Origin: Patellaria atrata CBS 101060 | Lineage: Eukaryota > Ascomycota > Dothideomycetes > Patellariales > Patellariaceae | Assembly (NCBI GenBank): GCA_010093705.1 | Contig: MU006102.1 | Location: 371,947 to 435,946, forward strand | Length of the DNA stretch: 64,000 nucleotides | Direction: 5' to 3' | In this document: one piece after another, positions 1 to 12,522 of the stretch | How the letters are laid out: every line of letters begins with the position of its first letter | Position numbering within the stretch: the first letter of the stretch is position 1 | The notes under the pieces: generated by a model | The model's input: the letters and a program-made list of their open reading frames with translations, nothing else | What the model was told of the DNA's origin: nothing | Databases searched by the model: none | Position numbers and translations under genes: made by a program

Positions 1-640
1 TATCATTTGCTTCATCACTCCTTTTTTTTTTTTTTTGGCACTGCATTTTGATGATTGGGTGGTTGTGGTTTTTATTGTTGATGTTCCTATTCGTGGGCCT
101 AATATCTCCTGCTGAGACGACGTTCGTGGAGTGTACCCATCAACTACAAGTAAGGTTTGTTTTTGAATATTTTTTTACCTGCAAAGGTATGTAACGAAGA
201 AAGAATTCTGACCGTTCTACAGGAAGGGAACTCTAGCTATTGGATGATTAGATATAGCAATGAAATGCATGTTGTGAGAATGATAAGAGCGGCATTAAGA
301 AAACAAACCCACCAATCCGATGTGTACGAAAGTTTGGTATAACTCATTTAGGGGAAACTTTTTACGAGGGAACATTCACGTATAAAGAGATTAGTAGAAA
401 GATAATAAAAAAAAGGGCCAACGAAGCTCCACATTACGCCTTACCTTCTTTTGAGAATAAAAATAAAGAAAAGAAGACAGCCCATAAGATACTATAAATA
501 TAACCGAGATACGAAACTACAATTTGAAAGCCCTATTCAGAACTCCACAAGTATGAGAGGAATTCCTAGATGGATATCATAGAAGAAAGATCCCCTCACT
601 CACACGCCAGAGAAAGGAAATAGCCCTCGACCAGAAGCCT
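1..640. other. Non-coding stretch at the window edge
   Basis: No supported gene. It carries a T run near position 21 and AT-rich sequence. A 61-codon open frame at 157-342 has no recognisable domain and begins at a non-ATG codon, so it is not called. The last part probably holds the 3' UTR of the minus-strand gene ending at 641. Confidence 0.5.
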
Positions 641-1381
641 CTAAAAGATTTCCAACCCCTCAAACTCGACGCACAAATTCCGTTGACTCGTACTTGGACC
701 ACCATGTCTCTGCGAGTACTGAGTAGGTCCAAAGTTCGCCGGCCGTGACGCATACACCCCCACACGCACCGCTTTATCTTCGACTCCCCAGAAGAACCAG
801 GTCACCTCCCTCAGCTTCTTCCAGCCGTTCACGTCGTCCTCGTACCAGACCCAGAGCGCGTATCCGATGCGCTCGATCTTCACCCTGAGGTCCGTTCTGC
901 GCGCGTGATGTGGGGGGAGGGCCGAAAGGGACCAATCCGCCCCATCCGACGTCGCGCAGACGGACGTGGCATGGCATGCGTTACTGCAGAACTCGAGGCC
1001 AACCTTGACCCACTTGGAGACGGGGGCTGGGGGGGTATACGATGGGGGCGTCGAGTTCACCGATGCTGCTGTCTGGGTGACAGTGGAGTTCGTTACTGTT
1101 GCAGCTCCACCGCGAATTGTGCTCGGCGGAGCTCCGGCAAAGATGACCAGACCGGCTTGATCCCATTCCATCTCCCAGTCTGCCGATACCGTGACCTCGG
1201 CGGCTACGAAGGGATTCCGCAGCGCTGTGTACAGGATCGGTGCGGTGGAGGTGTCACGACTTGGTGGCTTCCGCCAGAGATCTGTGTTCGGCGGGGCGGA
1301 AAGCTTGAATGATCCCAACCATTCTGGCACCGAGGAGGAAGGGATATTGAGCGCCGAAAACGAAGCCGGATCTGGAGGCAT
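641..1381 (-). CDS. DUF1349 family protein (concanavalin A-like fold)
   Basis: Single exon of 246 codons with an ATG at 1381 and TAG at 641. The order of motifs fits DUF1349 (regulation of enolase 1-like, a ConA-like jelly roll): an N-terminal LWRKPP segment, a DQAGLVIF strand, WVKVGLEFC, a Ser-Val-Cys-Ala-Thr-Ser-Asp-Gly-Ala-Asp-Trp-Ser segment, LRVKIERIG..LWVWYED and a closing VGVYASRP strand. Total length is that of the fungal family. No signal peptide or membrane segment is seen, so a cytosolic location is inferred. The biochemical role of DUF1349 proteins is not established; a carbohydrate-binding-like fold is family knowledge only. The gene stands alone, with 4.7 kb of sparse DNA upstream. 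Overlapping open frames on the other strand are shadows of its GC-rich coding sequence. Confidence 0.85.
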   Translation of the reverse strand: MPPDPASFSALNIPSSSVPEWLGSFKLSAPPNTDLWRKPPSRDTSTAPILYTALRNPFVAAEVTVSADWEMEWDQAGLVIFAGAPPSTIRGGAATVTNSTVTQTAASVNSTPPSYTPPAPVSKWVKVGLEFCSNACHATSVCATSDGADWSLSALPPHHARRTDLRVKIERIGYALWVWYEDDVNGWKKLREVTWFFWGVEDKAVRVGVYASRPANFGPTQYSQRHGGPSTSQRNLCVEFEGLEIF

Positions 1382-4300
1382 TCCTCAAAAATGAGGAGGG
1401 TTATCACAATGGAAGTTGGGAGCCGTGTATTACTGCCCGACTTATAGAACTAATCCTGCCCGCCTAATCTCCGCCTTTTCCACTTGTGGCTTCAAAGGTT
1501 AAATGAACTCCCTTCGCGAGTGAAAAATCTTCCGCGAATCCGGGAGGCGATTATCATTCGTTTGCTTCGTATGAGCGGCAGCAAGGATTTGGGCATAAGC
1601 TGACTTTCCGGGGCGCAACGAGATCGGTGCTGCGCAGGAAGGCGGAAGCGCGCAATTCTACAATAATGAGACGTTAATGGACAATGCTATCTGGATCTGT
1701 CTTGACCGGCTGCTGACTTCGATACGCGACGAGCTGTTCGGTGGATCCTCCGCCTCGAATTGACGCTTAGGTTCGTGATCTGATAGACAGGTTGATACAA
1801 CTTTTTTTTTAGTGAACAGTCTACCAGAACTAGAACTAGTAGAACTAGACTTAGACCGTATCCTGCTTATTCTGGGTTAAGGCGCGTTGTTGACCCGAAA
1901 TTGTCTCAGCCAGAGTGTCAGACATTAACAGGAGCGTATCCTGAGCTCAATATATGCTCTTTCGTGCAGCCACGAACAAAATGCTTTGGACCACCAAGAA
2001 TGATATAAAAAGATATAAATACCATCTTGCATACAGCATACACACCCGGCGCCGCTCTAATCCTCGGCTAGGGCTGTCAAGCTGAATCTACCCGCCACTT
2101 CGCATAGACATGCGCTGACCAAAGCAGCTGCATTGTTACTTGCTGGTAGATGTACCATCGTCCTTTACGATGGTGATCCTGGAGCGGTTTGGTATGATGA
2201 GGTGAGCGGTTGATGGTTTAAGGCCCGCGGTATGATGAAGTTTGTTCAAAAAGATTTGCGGGGACTTCGCTTTGACGCCACGGCAAAGCCACTCTTGTCA
2301 TTCGATTATACATCTTCAATGCACTCAGCCGCTCCCTGACACTACGTGGCAATCGTTGAGAAACCTGAGATAGATATCCTAGATGTGTCTTTCAGGGGAC
2401 TCGAACGCAAGCGCGGACTTGGACTCGTTCGATAGGGCCTTCTTATTAGGTGCCAGTGGTGCAACTGAATCCTTTGAGAGCAAGGAACCTCGATGAACCT
2501 GGACGACGGGAGGAAGAGTCCCCAGTGAGAATGCAGCAACGTTCGGATCTAGAGAATCTGCCGTATCGCCCCAACTCTCTCCATCGACCGGACGGGACTG
2601 TCGTGGAAATGCTTTGCTGAGCTGTTCTGTTGCACCAGCCAGGGGTTTTCCCTTCGATGTCACGCATCTGCCATCTGTTGCAAGGGCTTTTGAAGAGAGA
2701 AAACCTCATGTCGTCTTATCCTGTTTTGTCACCACGCAGGAGGCTTGGTTCTGGGGGATCTCCCTACTGGAGAAATACTTCATCAAAATCGATCGGCTGC
2801 ATAGCCTATCTCTCCGTTCACTACCTTTACACGTGATAGTAATTGCTGTTCCTATTCTTGATCTATAGGGCTAAATCAAAAAGACGAAGATGTCGTTGTT
2901 TGTTGGCGACATATTGCTGTAAGATTGGATGAAGTGTTGTCATGAGACACTATGCAGCACAGAAAGTTGCATTTTGTGGCACGTAGTACTTCATGCTAGT
3001 ATAGACGGATATTCTGTCAATCCTTCCTCCGAGCAGTAAAACTAGTAGTTTATCGCGAACTTCATGATGCGTTGTCCGGCAACATGAGCGTGTAAAAGTT
3101 AGTATAGCTGCAGTGCACACAACACAGCGACATGGATGAGATGGGTAATTCTTATGTCTGATATCGACAATTGTATCTGCAACTATGCGGACTTCATCTT
3201 TAGGCGTTGCGTGGTTATTGGTTTGCCCCAAAATGAAATCTCATAATGTTTCTGCCCCAACTTGGGGGGCCATTATCTGCATCTCGCCTCTCAATTCTAG
3301 TATCAATCTATCTATCTTTAGGGTCCGCTCTTAATCACGTTTATCCGTCCGTCCGCCCATCTCATCTTCCATATGTTTGTGAACTTGGACAAGTTATTTT
3401 CGAAACCCGAATCTGTGTGCGCTGGCGTACTGCTTTGAAATGCAGCAAGTATGTGCTGTTTTATGCATATGCGTACCTTGTAACGATTTGGCTGATATCA
3501 GCTGTATCGGCCCTTCATACATCCTATTGTGCTTCTTGATTGTAATATGCGATGGAGAAATCCAACGGTCTATAGAGGTTGGTGTCACAGAGCTCGTGAG
3601 GGCCTATAGGTGATTGCTGTTCAACCCCATCAGGTGCTAATTGTTCCATCCATTTTCGTAGATCGGTTACTGACCGAGGTAAGCATTCTAACTTTCAACG
3701 AAAATAAGGATACGCTAGAATATGCGACAATGTGACATCCTCGATTATAGATAGTACCTACTGCTGTCTCCATCCAGTCCGGTATGGGTAGATCATAGAA
3801 TTAGTAGGTTTGACAGCACAGGTGTAGGATCATACCAAAAGGATATAGTTTCTGGCTGATGTCTTATTCTTGTTCATTAGTTGGCTTATAGAGACACATT
3901 GTTAATCCAAAAGGGGAAGTTTGACAGGCTAGTTCTACTAGGACAATGCCACCTTGAATAATAGAAAAAGTTAAATTCAAAAATGGACTTAAAAGTATCC
4001 GCCGCAATATAACAGCAAAGGTCGACTGCAAAAATGGGGCCAAAACGCTTCGAATAATCTGGGCCAATAGTCCACTGGTCTAGGGCAGGCGCTTCTAGAT
4101 CAAAGTTCCTGTTATGTGGAATGCTACAACTCCCCTTCTCACTAGGGGTGTAATATGATTGACGGAAAAAAGATGTAAGGCCACAGAATTCTGTGCGTGC
4201 TCGGAAATGCTAACAGAAATGTAGGAGAGTGGGAAGGATGCATGGATGGAAACAGGACGGCTCTTTCGAATGATACTGTCACACAATCGTAAGTGTTTGT

Positions 4301-4558
4301 GAAATCAAGAAAAATAGCCCGACTACCTCGATCTAGATTGCATGCTTATAGGGGTGCCACCGATCGGATTGATGTTTCACGATATGAAAGAAGGTGATAC
4401 TGAAGAAGTCGATGGATGTGTAGAACTAATCCTTACCAGCCAGAATGAGCGGACCTGAAACGAACCTGAAAAGCGCTCGTACGCCCCTAAATGTAGGTGT
4501 ATGAGTTGATTCAAAGGTACTCACATTTAGAGACCAAGGTTAGTATGCAACCATTTTT
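1382..4558. other. Gene-poor intergenic region
   Basis: No convincing gene in about 3.2 kb. It holds copies of the TAGAACTA motif (1444, 1826-1848, 3930, 4421). A minus-strand frame near 2379-2709 keeps about 90 codons with no known domain; it could be one exon of a small gene or a relic. A minus-strand frame at 3864-4067 encodes two loosely similar hydrophobic 16-residue blocks, with no family recognised. Confidence 0.4.
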
Positions 4559-5400
4559 TCACAGCTCCATATTTACACAAAATTGGAGGTGTGTTTGACC
4601 AGCTTTGAGTCTCTGTACGGTCGCAAGGTTCTTGAATGCCGAAGCTAATTGACCCAGGCCGGTCATTGATATCTCTATTCCTCTTAGATTATACGAAGAC
4701 GGACTCGTGAATGAAGGAATTTGCTGTTGAGGGGGACGGATATAAATAAAGGAAGAATTGGAGGAACTAACCCTCTGGGTGTATCCTAATGTCTTTCGAA
4801 TCCAGTAGCTAAGCGTCTTCCCTCTGGTCTCGGGAGGTTTCTTCCAATGGTCAACGACTCGTACAACACTTTTGATTTCAATGCGGTTAAGAGAAGAGCT
4901 TGATATATTTGAAAGTCGAGAATAACAATAATAGATCCACACATAATACAGTTCTTCGAGATTCCGATGGTAACAAGTAGATAGAGACCTTGTAGAACAT
5001 AATCCGCGAATCTGAGCTGGAGGGACTTGGACGATATAATACTTGTATATTCCTCGAGCTATCACTTACTCCGCAGGATGATACCGGGGGTAAAAGAGGA
5101 AATACTACTCTGGGCAGATGTTTGAGGAAGTATAAATCTGACGTTTAGGCTTTCAAGTGAGAGACGTACAGTAGTAGACGCAAGTCTTCATGTTTAGAGA
5201 CGAATTTTCTGTCTGTTAACTTACAACTCATCCGTCTTCTTCCTTTAAGGTCTCCAATTACTACAGGTCGATTAAAGACCAAGTGTTTCGAGTGCCCAAT
5301 AGATCCTTGATCGGGTTTAGGTTTTAGGCAACCGCGTATCGCGGCCAAAAGGCTAGGGATCGAAGAGGCGTCTTTGATCGCCCAAATGGCCCGGTATCCG
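4559..5400 (-). pseudogene. Possible F-box/LRR-type gene relic
   Basis: A 168-codon minus-strand frame (4559-5065) reads like the leucine-rich tail of fungal F-box proteins: short segments such as RNLEELYYVWI, LSNISSSSLNRIEI and YNLRGIEISMTG have the spacing of irregular LRR units. A second frame at 5145-5348 contains EDLRLLLYVSHLKA, which could be an earlier piece of the same gene. The pieces are in different frames, an ATG-started full-length gene is not visible and no clean splice sites join them, so I read this as a decayed member with a few breaks. It could also be chance open frames. Family assignment is weak and rests on leucine spacing alone. Confidence 0.3.
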
Positions 5401-6119
5401 GAGCAATGTGAGACGAATATGATCTGCAGCGTGGAGTAAGTGCGTAATCACAAACAGCTTCTCTTCAATCGGCTGTTTAATAGGGGAACAATATCAAGTT
5501 TACACCATTTTGCATAGGCGGGCTGCCATCCACTTCATGCTAACCAGATCAGAATGGGACTCAAAGACTCGCGGAAATGCTCGGTCTGATATCTGTCGAA
5601 AGGAATGATCGTGGTCGACATTAGCGGTATGCTCAAATGAAGCCGTGCATACCGCGCTTGTCAAAGCACACCATTCTCCATACTTTCATGGTACACGAGG
5701 AATTTTCGACCCGGGCAACCGGTCAACACAACCAGAGTAAGCTATATGCACGCTGCCCTCGACAGGTCTTTCGCCACGAGGGTATAACGATTGTTTAACG
5801 GTTTCGTGTAAGTTGAACCGTGCATATGTGGAGAACTACCGAGGAAGCACTGGTGATAGATTGCCAGCGGCGATGAGCTGACCGCTCTCGTCCATGTTGA
5901 GCGATTGCTTAATATTATACTGATATCAAAGAAGTAAATACTGTAGCCCAAACTACATCATTCGGGGAACTTTTTAATTGATAATAAACCATCTTTAGGA
6001 CATCGACTCGGTTGGCGCAATCGAATATAAATGATCAAGTAGTGCCGGTCTCTTCAGAAGTGGGAATTTTAGCCAGCCCCGCACCGATTCTTGGTCATTT
6101 TCTTTGAACCTTTGACGGG
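5401..6119. other. Intergenic, no gene seen
   Basis: About 0.7 kb with scattered short open frames on both strands and no recognisable domain. It contains the 3' flank of the minus-strand Bin3-type methyltransferase. Confidence 0.5.
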
Positions 6120-7129
6120 CTACTTGGACATTTTGCGGTAGACTTGAATCTCTCTTGGTAGATCTTTAGATGTTAAAATCTGCTTGAAGCCGTGGTGCAC
6201 TAGAAGGTCGGCGAATTGATCCGGATGGATTTGCAGCCGATCAAAATTTTGATGCAAATGCGGGGATTTTCCTCTTTTGACCGCTTTTTGATATGAGTCC
6301 CATGGTTGTATCTCAAGGACGAGGAAACCATTTTGAGACAAACATTTTGAGAATTTTGCAAACAAGACTTGAAGACCATCATCCTGGTGTTCCAAATGAA
6401 TCCATTTGACTACGCTCAGAGCAAGAATCACATCGTACGGGCCTGACGTGCGTGGGTTCTCGCTGACGGCCCAATCCTCGCACACGAACTCGATTTTGGG
6501 AAGTGCGGGTAGACTTGCGTCAGCTAATCTACTCTCAGACACCTTAATCAGACGAAATCCATGGCAGTCTATAGCTGGATTCTCTCGAGTCTCTCTATGT
6601 CCATGCTCAATAATGGCCGAAATAGGAAAATATATCAGATCTGCCTCGTGCAAAGCACGAGATGGACGTATACGCGAAATCTGGAATGACCGATGACTAC
6701 GGGCTTTGCTGATTAGATTCTGGTCAATGTCGACGCCTGTGACTGATTTGGCATTGAAGGCCAAGCCTATGATATATATCAGACTCCATGAGTTATAATC
6801 GCTTAGAACCGTGACAAGGGCAATCCTTAAACTTTCTTACCAAGCCAAACCGCAACGTTTCCCGCGTTGCAGCCGAGATCCAATATTTCCTTGTTGTCGA
6901 AGAAACCCGGGATCAGGCTAGCAATCAGCTCTAGACGTTTGTCTCGAATGTGTGAAGCATTCGCCGATGGGCCAGGTTGATGACGGTTCGACCCTTGATA
7001 GTCTTGAAACAAAACATCGAACTTCAGTCACTTGGACCAGTCGGAAACGACGAATTCTCAAGGACAACACAAGTCCGGCGTCCGACGGGGATTGGCAAAC
7101 TTACATTGATAATTCCCAATCATCATCAT
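6120..7129 (-). CDS. Bin3-type RNA methyltransferase (MePCE/BCDIN3D family)
   Basis: Three exons: 7105-7129, 6841-7002, 6120-6766, joined by GTAAGT/AAG and GTAAGA/TAG introns of 102 and 74 bp. The start is the first of three consecutive ATGs at 7129. The tiny first exon completes the family hallmark IGNYQYYQG (compare GNY..YY in Bin3 proteins), which supports the splice choice. The Rossmann motif I is ILDLGCNAGNVAVWLG, followed by VTGVDIDQNLI (motif II acidic residue). Then come DVILALSVVKWIHLEHQDDG, typical of the Bin3 domain, and LVLEIQPWDSY. A charged insertion of about 45 residues lies between the VDID strand and the CEDW strand. Family members O-methylate the 5' gamma- or monophosphate of small RNAs (7SK, U6, tRNA or miRNA precursors). 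Which RNA is the substrate in this fungus cannot be told. About 277 residues. Confidence 0.85.
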
Positions 7130-8981
7130 GAGATTGATTGTCGTGATATGTGGAGGTGCTAGAGGGGAGCGATAATGATTGACAATGATAACCGAGGATC
7201 ATCGTTTTCATCACCTAGTTTGGCTTTCGCATCAGGCGTAGATGGGTTCAACCTGTATATTCGAGTAATAACAAGTGATAATTCCTGGAGGATTGCTTTG
7301 GGTGGGTTTTTGGATTATCGATGCGCGTTGGAGAAGAAGAGATAATGCCGTAGAACTACCGTAATAGACCTAGGCCTTCTGTAATCGGCGGACCCAAATT
7401 CCAGCCTGGGTAAGAAGTTAACAACTCACACCAGCAGGGTCAACACAGGTTTCAATATCCACAAGCGACTCCGCCATACAGAAAACACTATTGTACAGTT
7501 TCTTTTTTTCTCATTTCTATTTTGTTGGGTTTGGAAAATGGTGTCAACCTTGGAGGTTAGAGGAATGCGGTGTAACATGTGCAAGTATGCAGAAAAATGA
7601 GCCTATTTGAAGTACGTGTACTATTACTTGCACAGTAATTGTTTCATACATGTCAATATGAGCTGAACTGGACCGCTAAATTCCACCATAGAATAAGGTA
7701 GGCTATCTGAAGTCCTACTATGTCGAAGAACTACTAACAACAATAGATATTGACGAACGTCACTCTACGACTGCCTACGTTTGGGATTTAAGGTAAGTTC
7801 AAAAGGCACACAGCCAACTTGTGTGACGGCTCTACTTCTGATGTCCGGAGAGCTACGATGACGGGGCAAGAATTACCTTAGGGATTAATTGTCGAGACTT
7901 CGAGTCTGCATCTGCAACACCATATCTGGAAATCCGGTGTCAGGGCATACCTGATTTGGGCGGAACTTGGACAAAAGTCCGGTTGAATATGCAGATTAAG
8001 CTTTGAGCAGCTGCACGCCTCCGCGATTCGATTTACACTATTGCCGCTAACCTATTGATAACTGGACCGCATCATAAATTCATAAACTGCTGAGGTGTGT
8101 GTTAAACTTACCGAATATACGGAGTACGTACAGTAGGTGAAGGATAGGAAGCAAACCTCTATGGGGCCGATTGAGGGTTGCTAGATTCGTTTCAGCTTCA
8201 ACCACGATCATGGTTGATCAAGCAGCTCGAAATGTAAGTTGATTGATTTCTTGATCGCGGGATCACATCATTTCCTCGATTGACAATCAGGAATCCCCGC
8301 CATTTCTTATTCCCAGCTGTGAAGTTCTCTTCATACCGTACATTATTGTTCTATCTTTCCAGTCTCCTATTTTTTTTTTTCATTTATATTTTTCAAATCA
8401 TTTGACAGGCTAGATATTATCCTCCGTTTACCCCTCCTAGCATAACTGCCGAAAAATGACGTTCATGTGGAGTTGCTTGTACTGTAAGTTATATAAGGGA
8501 CCGCAGATTTATATAAACGAATTGTGCACAAGTTCCTGTCTCCCATATGATTTTACCATAAAAGACCGAGCACACTCATATGCTCTGCCATGGTTTCACT
8601 GTGGGGCTAAGCATGCAAGACAGCCGTTGGTAGCAGGGTTGTCAATCCCGGATGGTGGCCATACATTCGTATAATAGAAGTAATGGACACGTTGATAGGC
8701 TCGTTACGGAGTCTAAACACAGTTACAGTAAAGAGACAAGAGTCCAAACAGACGGTTTACAGTAGCACGCCAAGTACCTAATAGTGTACGATGCTTTATG
8801 GACTGTTCAAATATACCGAAATCTCGAGATACTACTACACTGTACTCTTGAGCCGAGGAAAGACGTTACTGTGCCATGTCGTTCTAGTCGTACGCCACCG
8901 TCCACATAACGATCGAATGGCGTTATCTTATGGAACTCATGGCTGTTGTGGAAGACGGGTTGTGGGCTTGACGTCCTGCTC
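7130..8981. other. Intergenic, promoter side of the Bin3-type gene
   Basis: No supported gene in 1.8 kb. It holds poly-T tracts (7500s, 8370s), a TAGAACTAC motif at 7351 and an imperfect inverted repeat around 8193-8222 (CAACCACGATCATGGTTG core). A 72-codon frame at 8456-8674 starts with ATG but has no recognisable feature. Confidence 0.45.
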
Positions 8982-9597
8982 TTAAAGGTCTGGAGGGTCT
9001 CCTTTCGATGCAAGTCCTGAAAGGGGATGAGCGGGACGAAACTCTGATTCTGGTCTGGTAGCGCGGGCGTAGATCAACGCTTTACCCGCGGCAAGCCCTG
9101 ACTTTTCAGCATAAGGCTTCTCCAAATAATCGCGAGCTAAGTATCCTAAATCCAAGAACCCCCATGAACCCCATGCGGACATTCCACCAGTACTAACGGC
9201 CGCTATGGACCGAGTGCAAGTATAGCCGTTGACATTTGATGCGCGCGCAACCAGGAAACACAAAAGCGCAATGCAGCCACCGGCAAAAGTAGTCACACCG
9301 CGCTCCTTGAGGGATGCCAGTGCCTGCAAAAAGATGCCAGGGCCTGTCAGTGCCTGCCAATGCCTGCCACCCATCCGTCAGAAGCTTGCCAAAAGAGATG
9401 GCAGAGAGCTTCAACACCTTCTCCCTGATGTGTATGGCGTAGATCCCGCATGGAGGCCGTAAAACCTCGCCGAACACTTGAGAGGTAGTTCTATCGTCCA
9501 GACCTGCATGCACAATGATGATTCCGGTTCTAGTGTGGATGAGAAATTCATCAGACAGTCCGAGCTGGATATCGAGTTGTATGCCTAGCGGTTCCAT
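8982..9597 (-). CDS. Hypothetical protein, gene model uncertain
   Basis: Two overlapping minus-strand frames may be two exons of one gene. The first starts at an ATG at 9597 and begins MEPLGIQLDIQLGL. The second runs to 8982 and contains a hydrophobic stretch (GGCIALLCFLVARA) that could span a membrane, followed by a Gly/Trp-rich segment. A GTGTTG donor and TTTTTGCAG acceptor would join them in phase, but the donor is weak. Between them lies a run of TGCCTGC-type repeats (about 9316-9369). No domain is recognised. It may also be non-coding. Confidence 0.25.
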
Positions 9598-11128
9598 CTA
9601 GCTGCTCGACTAGAACTAGCTACTTTTTTGCTTTTGCACACCTTTGCACAAATCTTCGCATCACTACTGGTCTTGGTGTGCGCAAGATGGAGTAGTTGGC
9701 TGCTTTGCTGTTCAGATCGGGATGCGGAGGTGATGCGGAAACTCGACGTCTTTCTTGCTTAGTCCAGTATTTTCACTGTACTATACATTACTGTACCGTC
9801 TATCGACCAATCTATGCGATATTTGCCCTCAAATTACCGGGGCTCGCGGAGACGCTGTGAATCACCTTTTAGGTCCCAAATAGTGGAATGATTCGAAACC
9901 GCGCCTCCTTTCTCCCGTGAACCCAGGGTGAGGGTTGCAAAAACCTGGGGTCGTCGCCGAATGTTTGTTCGTTTTATCCGGCAACAACCTTATCGGTGGT
10001 GACGCGAACGAGAATGCAGTTCTGGCGACTTTTCTGCGCCTGCACCACCGCCGTAACCACCGTAAACCATCGCCGGGGGCCAAGGTTGGGTGAGCGAGCT
10101 GCTACGAGCGTCTGCTAATCTCACAATTTGCTTTCCAAGGCCCCAGTTTAAGGTCCTTGTCGTCTGTTTCCGTTGGGTACGACACTCTCCCTAGCTAGGA
10201 CTCTTGCGTAAGCAGTAAGGAATAGAAGAAGCAGAAAAATTCGCCCATATCTGGTGTGAGAGGCTTGCCCAACAGCAAAGACAGACATAGTATGACTGTA
10301 TGAGGTGTTGTTCACTACTGTGCGAGGTCGCGCATTAGCTCTTGCATGTAAAAACCCGGCATAACCCTGACATCGGCCACTCTTCCTCTTCCTGAAGGTT
10401 TTCGAGCTTAGGGAAGGGAAAAAAAAAATAGGTTGTCCTAAAGAACCCTTTAACGAAACGCTCGACCCTCGAAAGTCAACGTAACGCAAAAGCAACCGTT
10501 TATCGCCGTTTGGCCCTGGGAGAACGGCGTGCTCACGGGCTGTTCAAGGCTTTTACATATAACTAGGTTGCCCGAATGCCCGTCCTTGGTCCCCTTGGTC
10601 CCCTTGGTCCCCCAGCCCCAGCCCTGTCTCCTCCGCACATCATATCGACCCGCCAAGACCGTTGTTTTCATTCTTACCCGCCAATCGAGTAGCGTGGTTC
10701 AGGCGTGGACACCAGATTCAAACCCTCGTCTACTTGAATATTGCCATGTTACAGATGTCTGGCGTGAGGCTTTTCTGAAATCCTGGATCACATCCCGGAG
10801 GCCATCATCTGGATCATCTGCGCTTAGAAGAGCCGAAAGCTGGACGGAATCTGTCCCTGCTGCGGGCACACGGTGATCCCATATAGTTAACATTACTGTG
10901 AGTATAGACCGGGATTGCTCGTGCCTATAAACTCTGTGATCGTCCGCCAACTTTCTCTCGTTCCCGAATTTGGTCGAATTGCTCTGTCTCCATCATACGG
11001 TTCCACAGCCGGAACGCTGGATCACCACGCCTAGGAACCTCACTTGGAACCTCACCTGGAACACGAAGCGGAATTCTCGATGCGGCTTCGTGCATGTCGT
11101 CCTGCCGCAGACAGATAATAATACACGT
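9598..11128. other. Upstream region of the velC-like gene
   Basis: No supported gene in 1.5 kb, but long open frames on both strands lack ATG starts or domains. It includes a TAGAACTAGC motif at 9611 and a 9-bp tandem repeat at 10584-10610. The frame of the velvet gene stays open upstream to 10970 without an in-frame ATG, so that part is probably 5' leader. Confidence 0.45.
10584..10610. repeat. Tandem 9-bp repeat, three units
   Basis: Three perfect head-to-tail copies of CCTTGGTCC lie in the leader side of the velvet gene, about 520 bp before its chosen ATG. Confidence 0.8.
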
Positions 11129-12522
11129 ATGTCCCGACCTCCTCCTCCGCCGCAACTACATCCTCCAAATACCAGTCCAACTCCTTCCGCCATGGCCGAA
11201 ACTCAACATGCACCGAGACCTCAGTTATTCACTGCCCATCGTCGTCTTCCCCAACAAGGATATCGACTTCCTCCTTTGACCATTCCAGCTTTGACACAGT
11301 CCGAAAATCAATACGGTCAACCAGCGGGTCAAACTCTCCCTGGCATTCATTCCGCTCCTCCTGCTCGGCCATTACCTCGACAACAGCTTCCTCATGCTGC
11401 ACCGGTCGAAAAACTTCTGGGGACCAACCCATACACTCCTCCAAGATCCGAAAGTGCCCTTTCACCACAGCAATTTGCACATCCTCAATCCCCAAGATCT
11501 GCTATAGAATGGCAACCGCAACGAAGAGGGGAGCGGCATCCTTTTGAAGAACCTAGACCGCCTCCTAATCAAGAGTCCGCATTCCTATCACCCATCGAAG
11601 GCCAGAGAAAGCTCTCCTATGCACCTCTACCTTCCCCGAATTATACGCCAAATTTTCCCGGCAGCAATGCACCCTATCGTGGTTCTTCAAGTATTCAACG
11701 TGAACCGGCTATCCCTCCTTATGCTCCACCTCCACCGTCATATCGTGATCCCGCTCCAATAGCTCCACCTAGGGCAGCACCTCAACAACCCCAGCAACGG
11801 CACTCGACAGAGTCAGAGTGAGTTTGATCTATTCCCTGCGTGATATTTTTCCCTAATCAAAGTTTAGGCCGTATTTGTATCGGCTTACTGTCCGACAACA
11901 ACCGATTGCTGCTAGAGCTTGCGGTTTCGGTGAGCGAGATCGTCGAGTGATCGATCCGCCTCCAATTATCCAACTTACGGTAACTGACAAGAAAACCGGA
12001 GTACCGGATACGGATGAACTCAGGTATTCACTTAATGTCATTCATTGCACCTTATGGAATGAACATGGCACCCACGAAGAAACCGCTCTTATGCAGCCTG
12101 ACAGACGTACGACACGGAGACTCATGGGCCAACTCGTAGCATCTCCATCCGTTGCGAAGGACGAGCATGATGTCGAAGGATGCTTCTTTTGCTTTCCGGA
12201 TCTCTCATGCCGCACGCACGGCAGGTATCGGTTACGTTTCGTGATGATCAGGATTGACCCGTCGAATTTGATTGTAGGGGACGTGTCACCAATTTTAGCG
12301 GATGTGATGAGTGACGTGTTCACGGTATATACGGCCAAAGATTTTCCGGGGATGCGGCCCAGCAGTGCGCTTACCAGAGCATTGAAGCTGCAGGGATGCA
12401 ATATCCAAGTCAAGAAAGGCAACGAGAAGTCACTGGCAGCACGCAAGAGAGCCAAATCACCCGAGGAGGCTGAGGGTGAGGAAGACGATACGGACCCGAA
12501 TAAAGCAAAGCGTAGGCGTTAA
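11129..12522 (+). CDS. velC: Velvet-domain regulator, VelC type
   Basis: Two exons, 11129-11817 and 11868-12522, split by a 50-bp intron (GTGAGT, TTTAG), giving 447 residues. The start is the ATG at 11129, the first in the open frame. Residues 1-230 are proline- and serine-rich and look disordered. The velvet domain begins at the splice junction: YRLTVRQQP, ARACGFGERDRR, DPPPIIQL, then LMGQLVASP, CFFCFPDLSCRTHGRYRLRF and FTVYTAKDFPGMRPSS. The exact wording ACGFGERDRRVIDPPPI and the KDFPGMRPSS ending fit VelC better than VelB or VosA. The tail is lysine- and acid-rich with a basic KAKRRR end, a possible nuclear signal. Velvet proteins are NF-kappaB-like DNA-binding factors that form dimers and control sporulation and secondary metabolism; VelC is linked to sexual development in other ascomycetes. 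The target set here is unknown. Confidence 0.92.

Noticed and set aside
905-1312. 135-codon + strand frame
   Set aside because: Shadow of the GC-rich DUF1349 coding sequence on the other strand; no domain and no plausible start context.
3864-4067. Two similar hydrophobic 16-residue blocks in a minus-strand frame
   Set aside because: Nucleotide identity between the blocks is only moderate and there is no start codon or family; probably chance.
10148-10495. 115-codon minus-strand frame
   Set aside because: Low-quality composition, no domain, and it lies in the leader region of the velvet gene.
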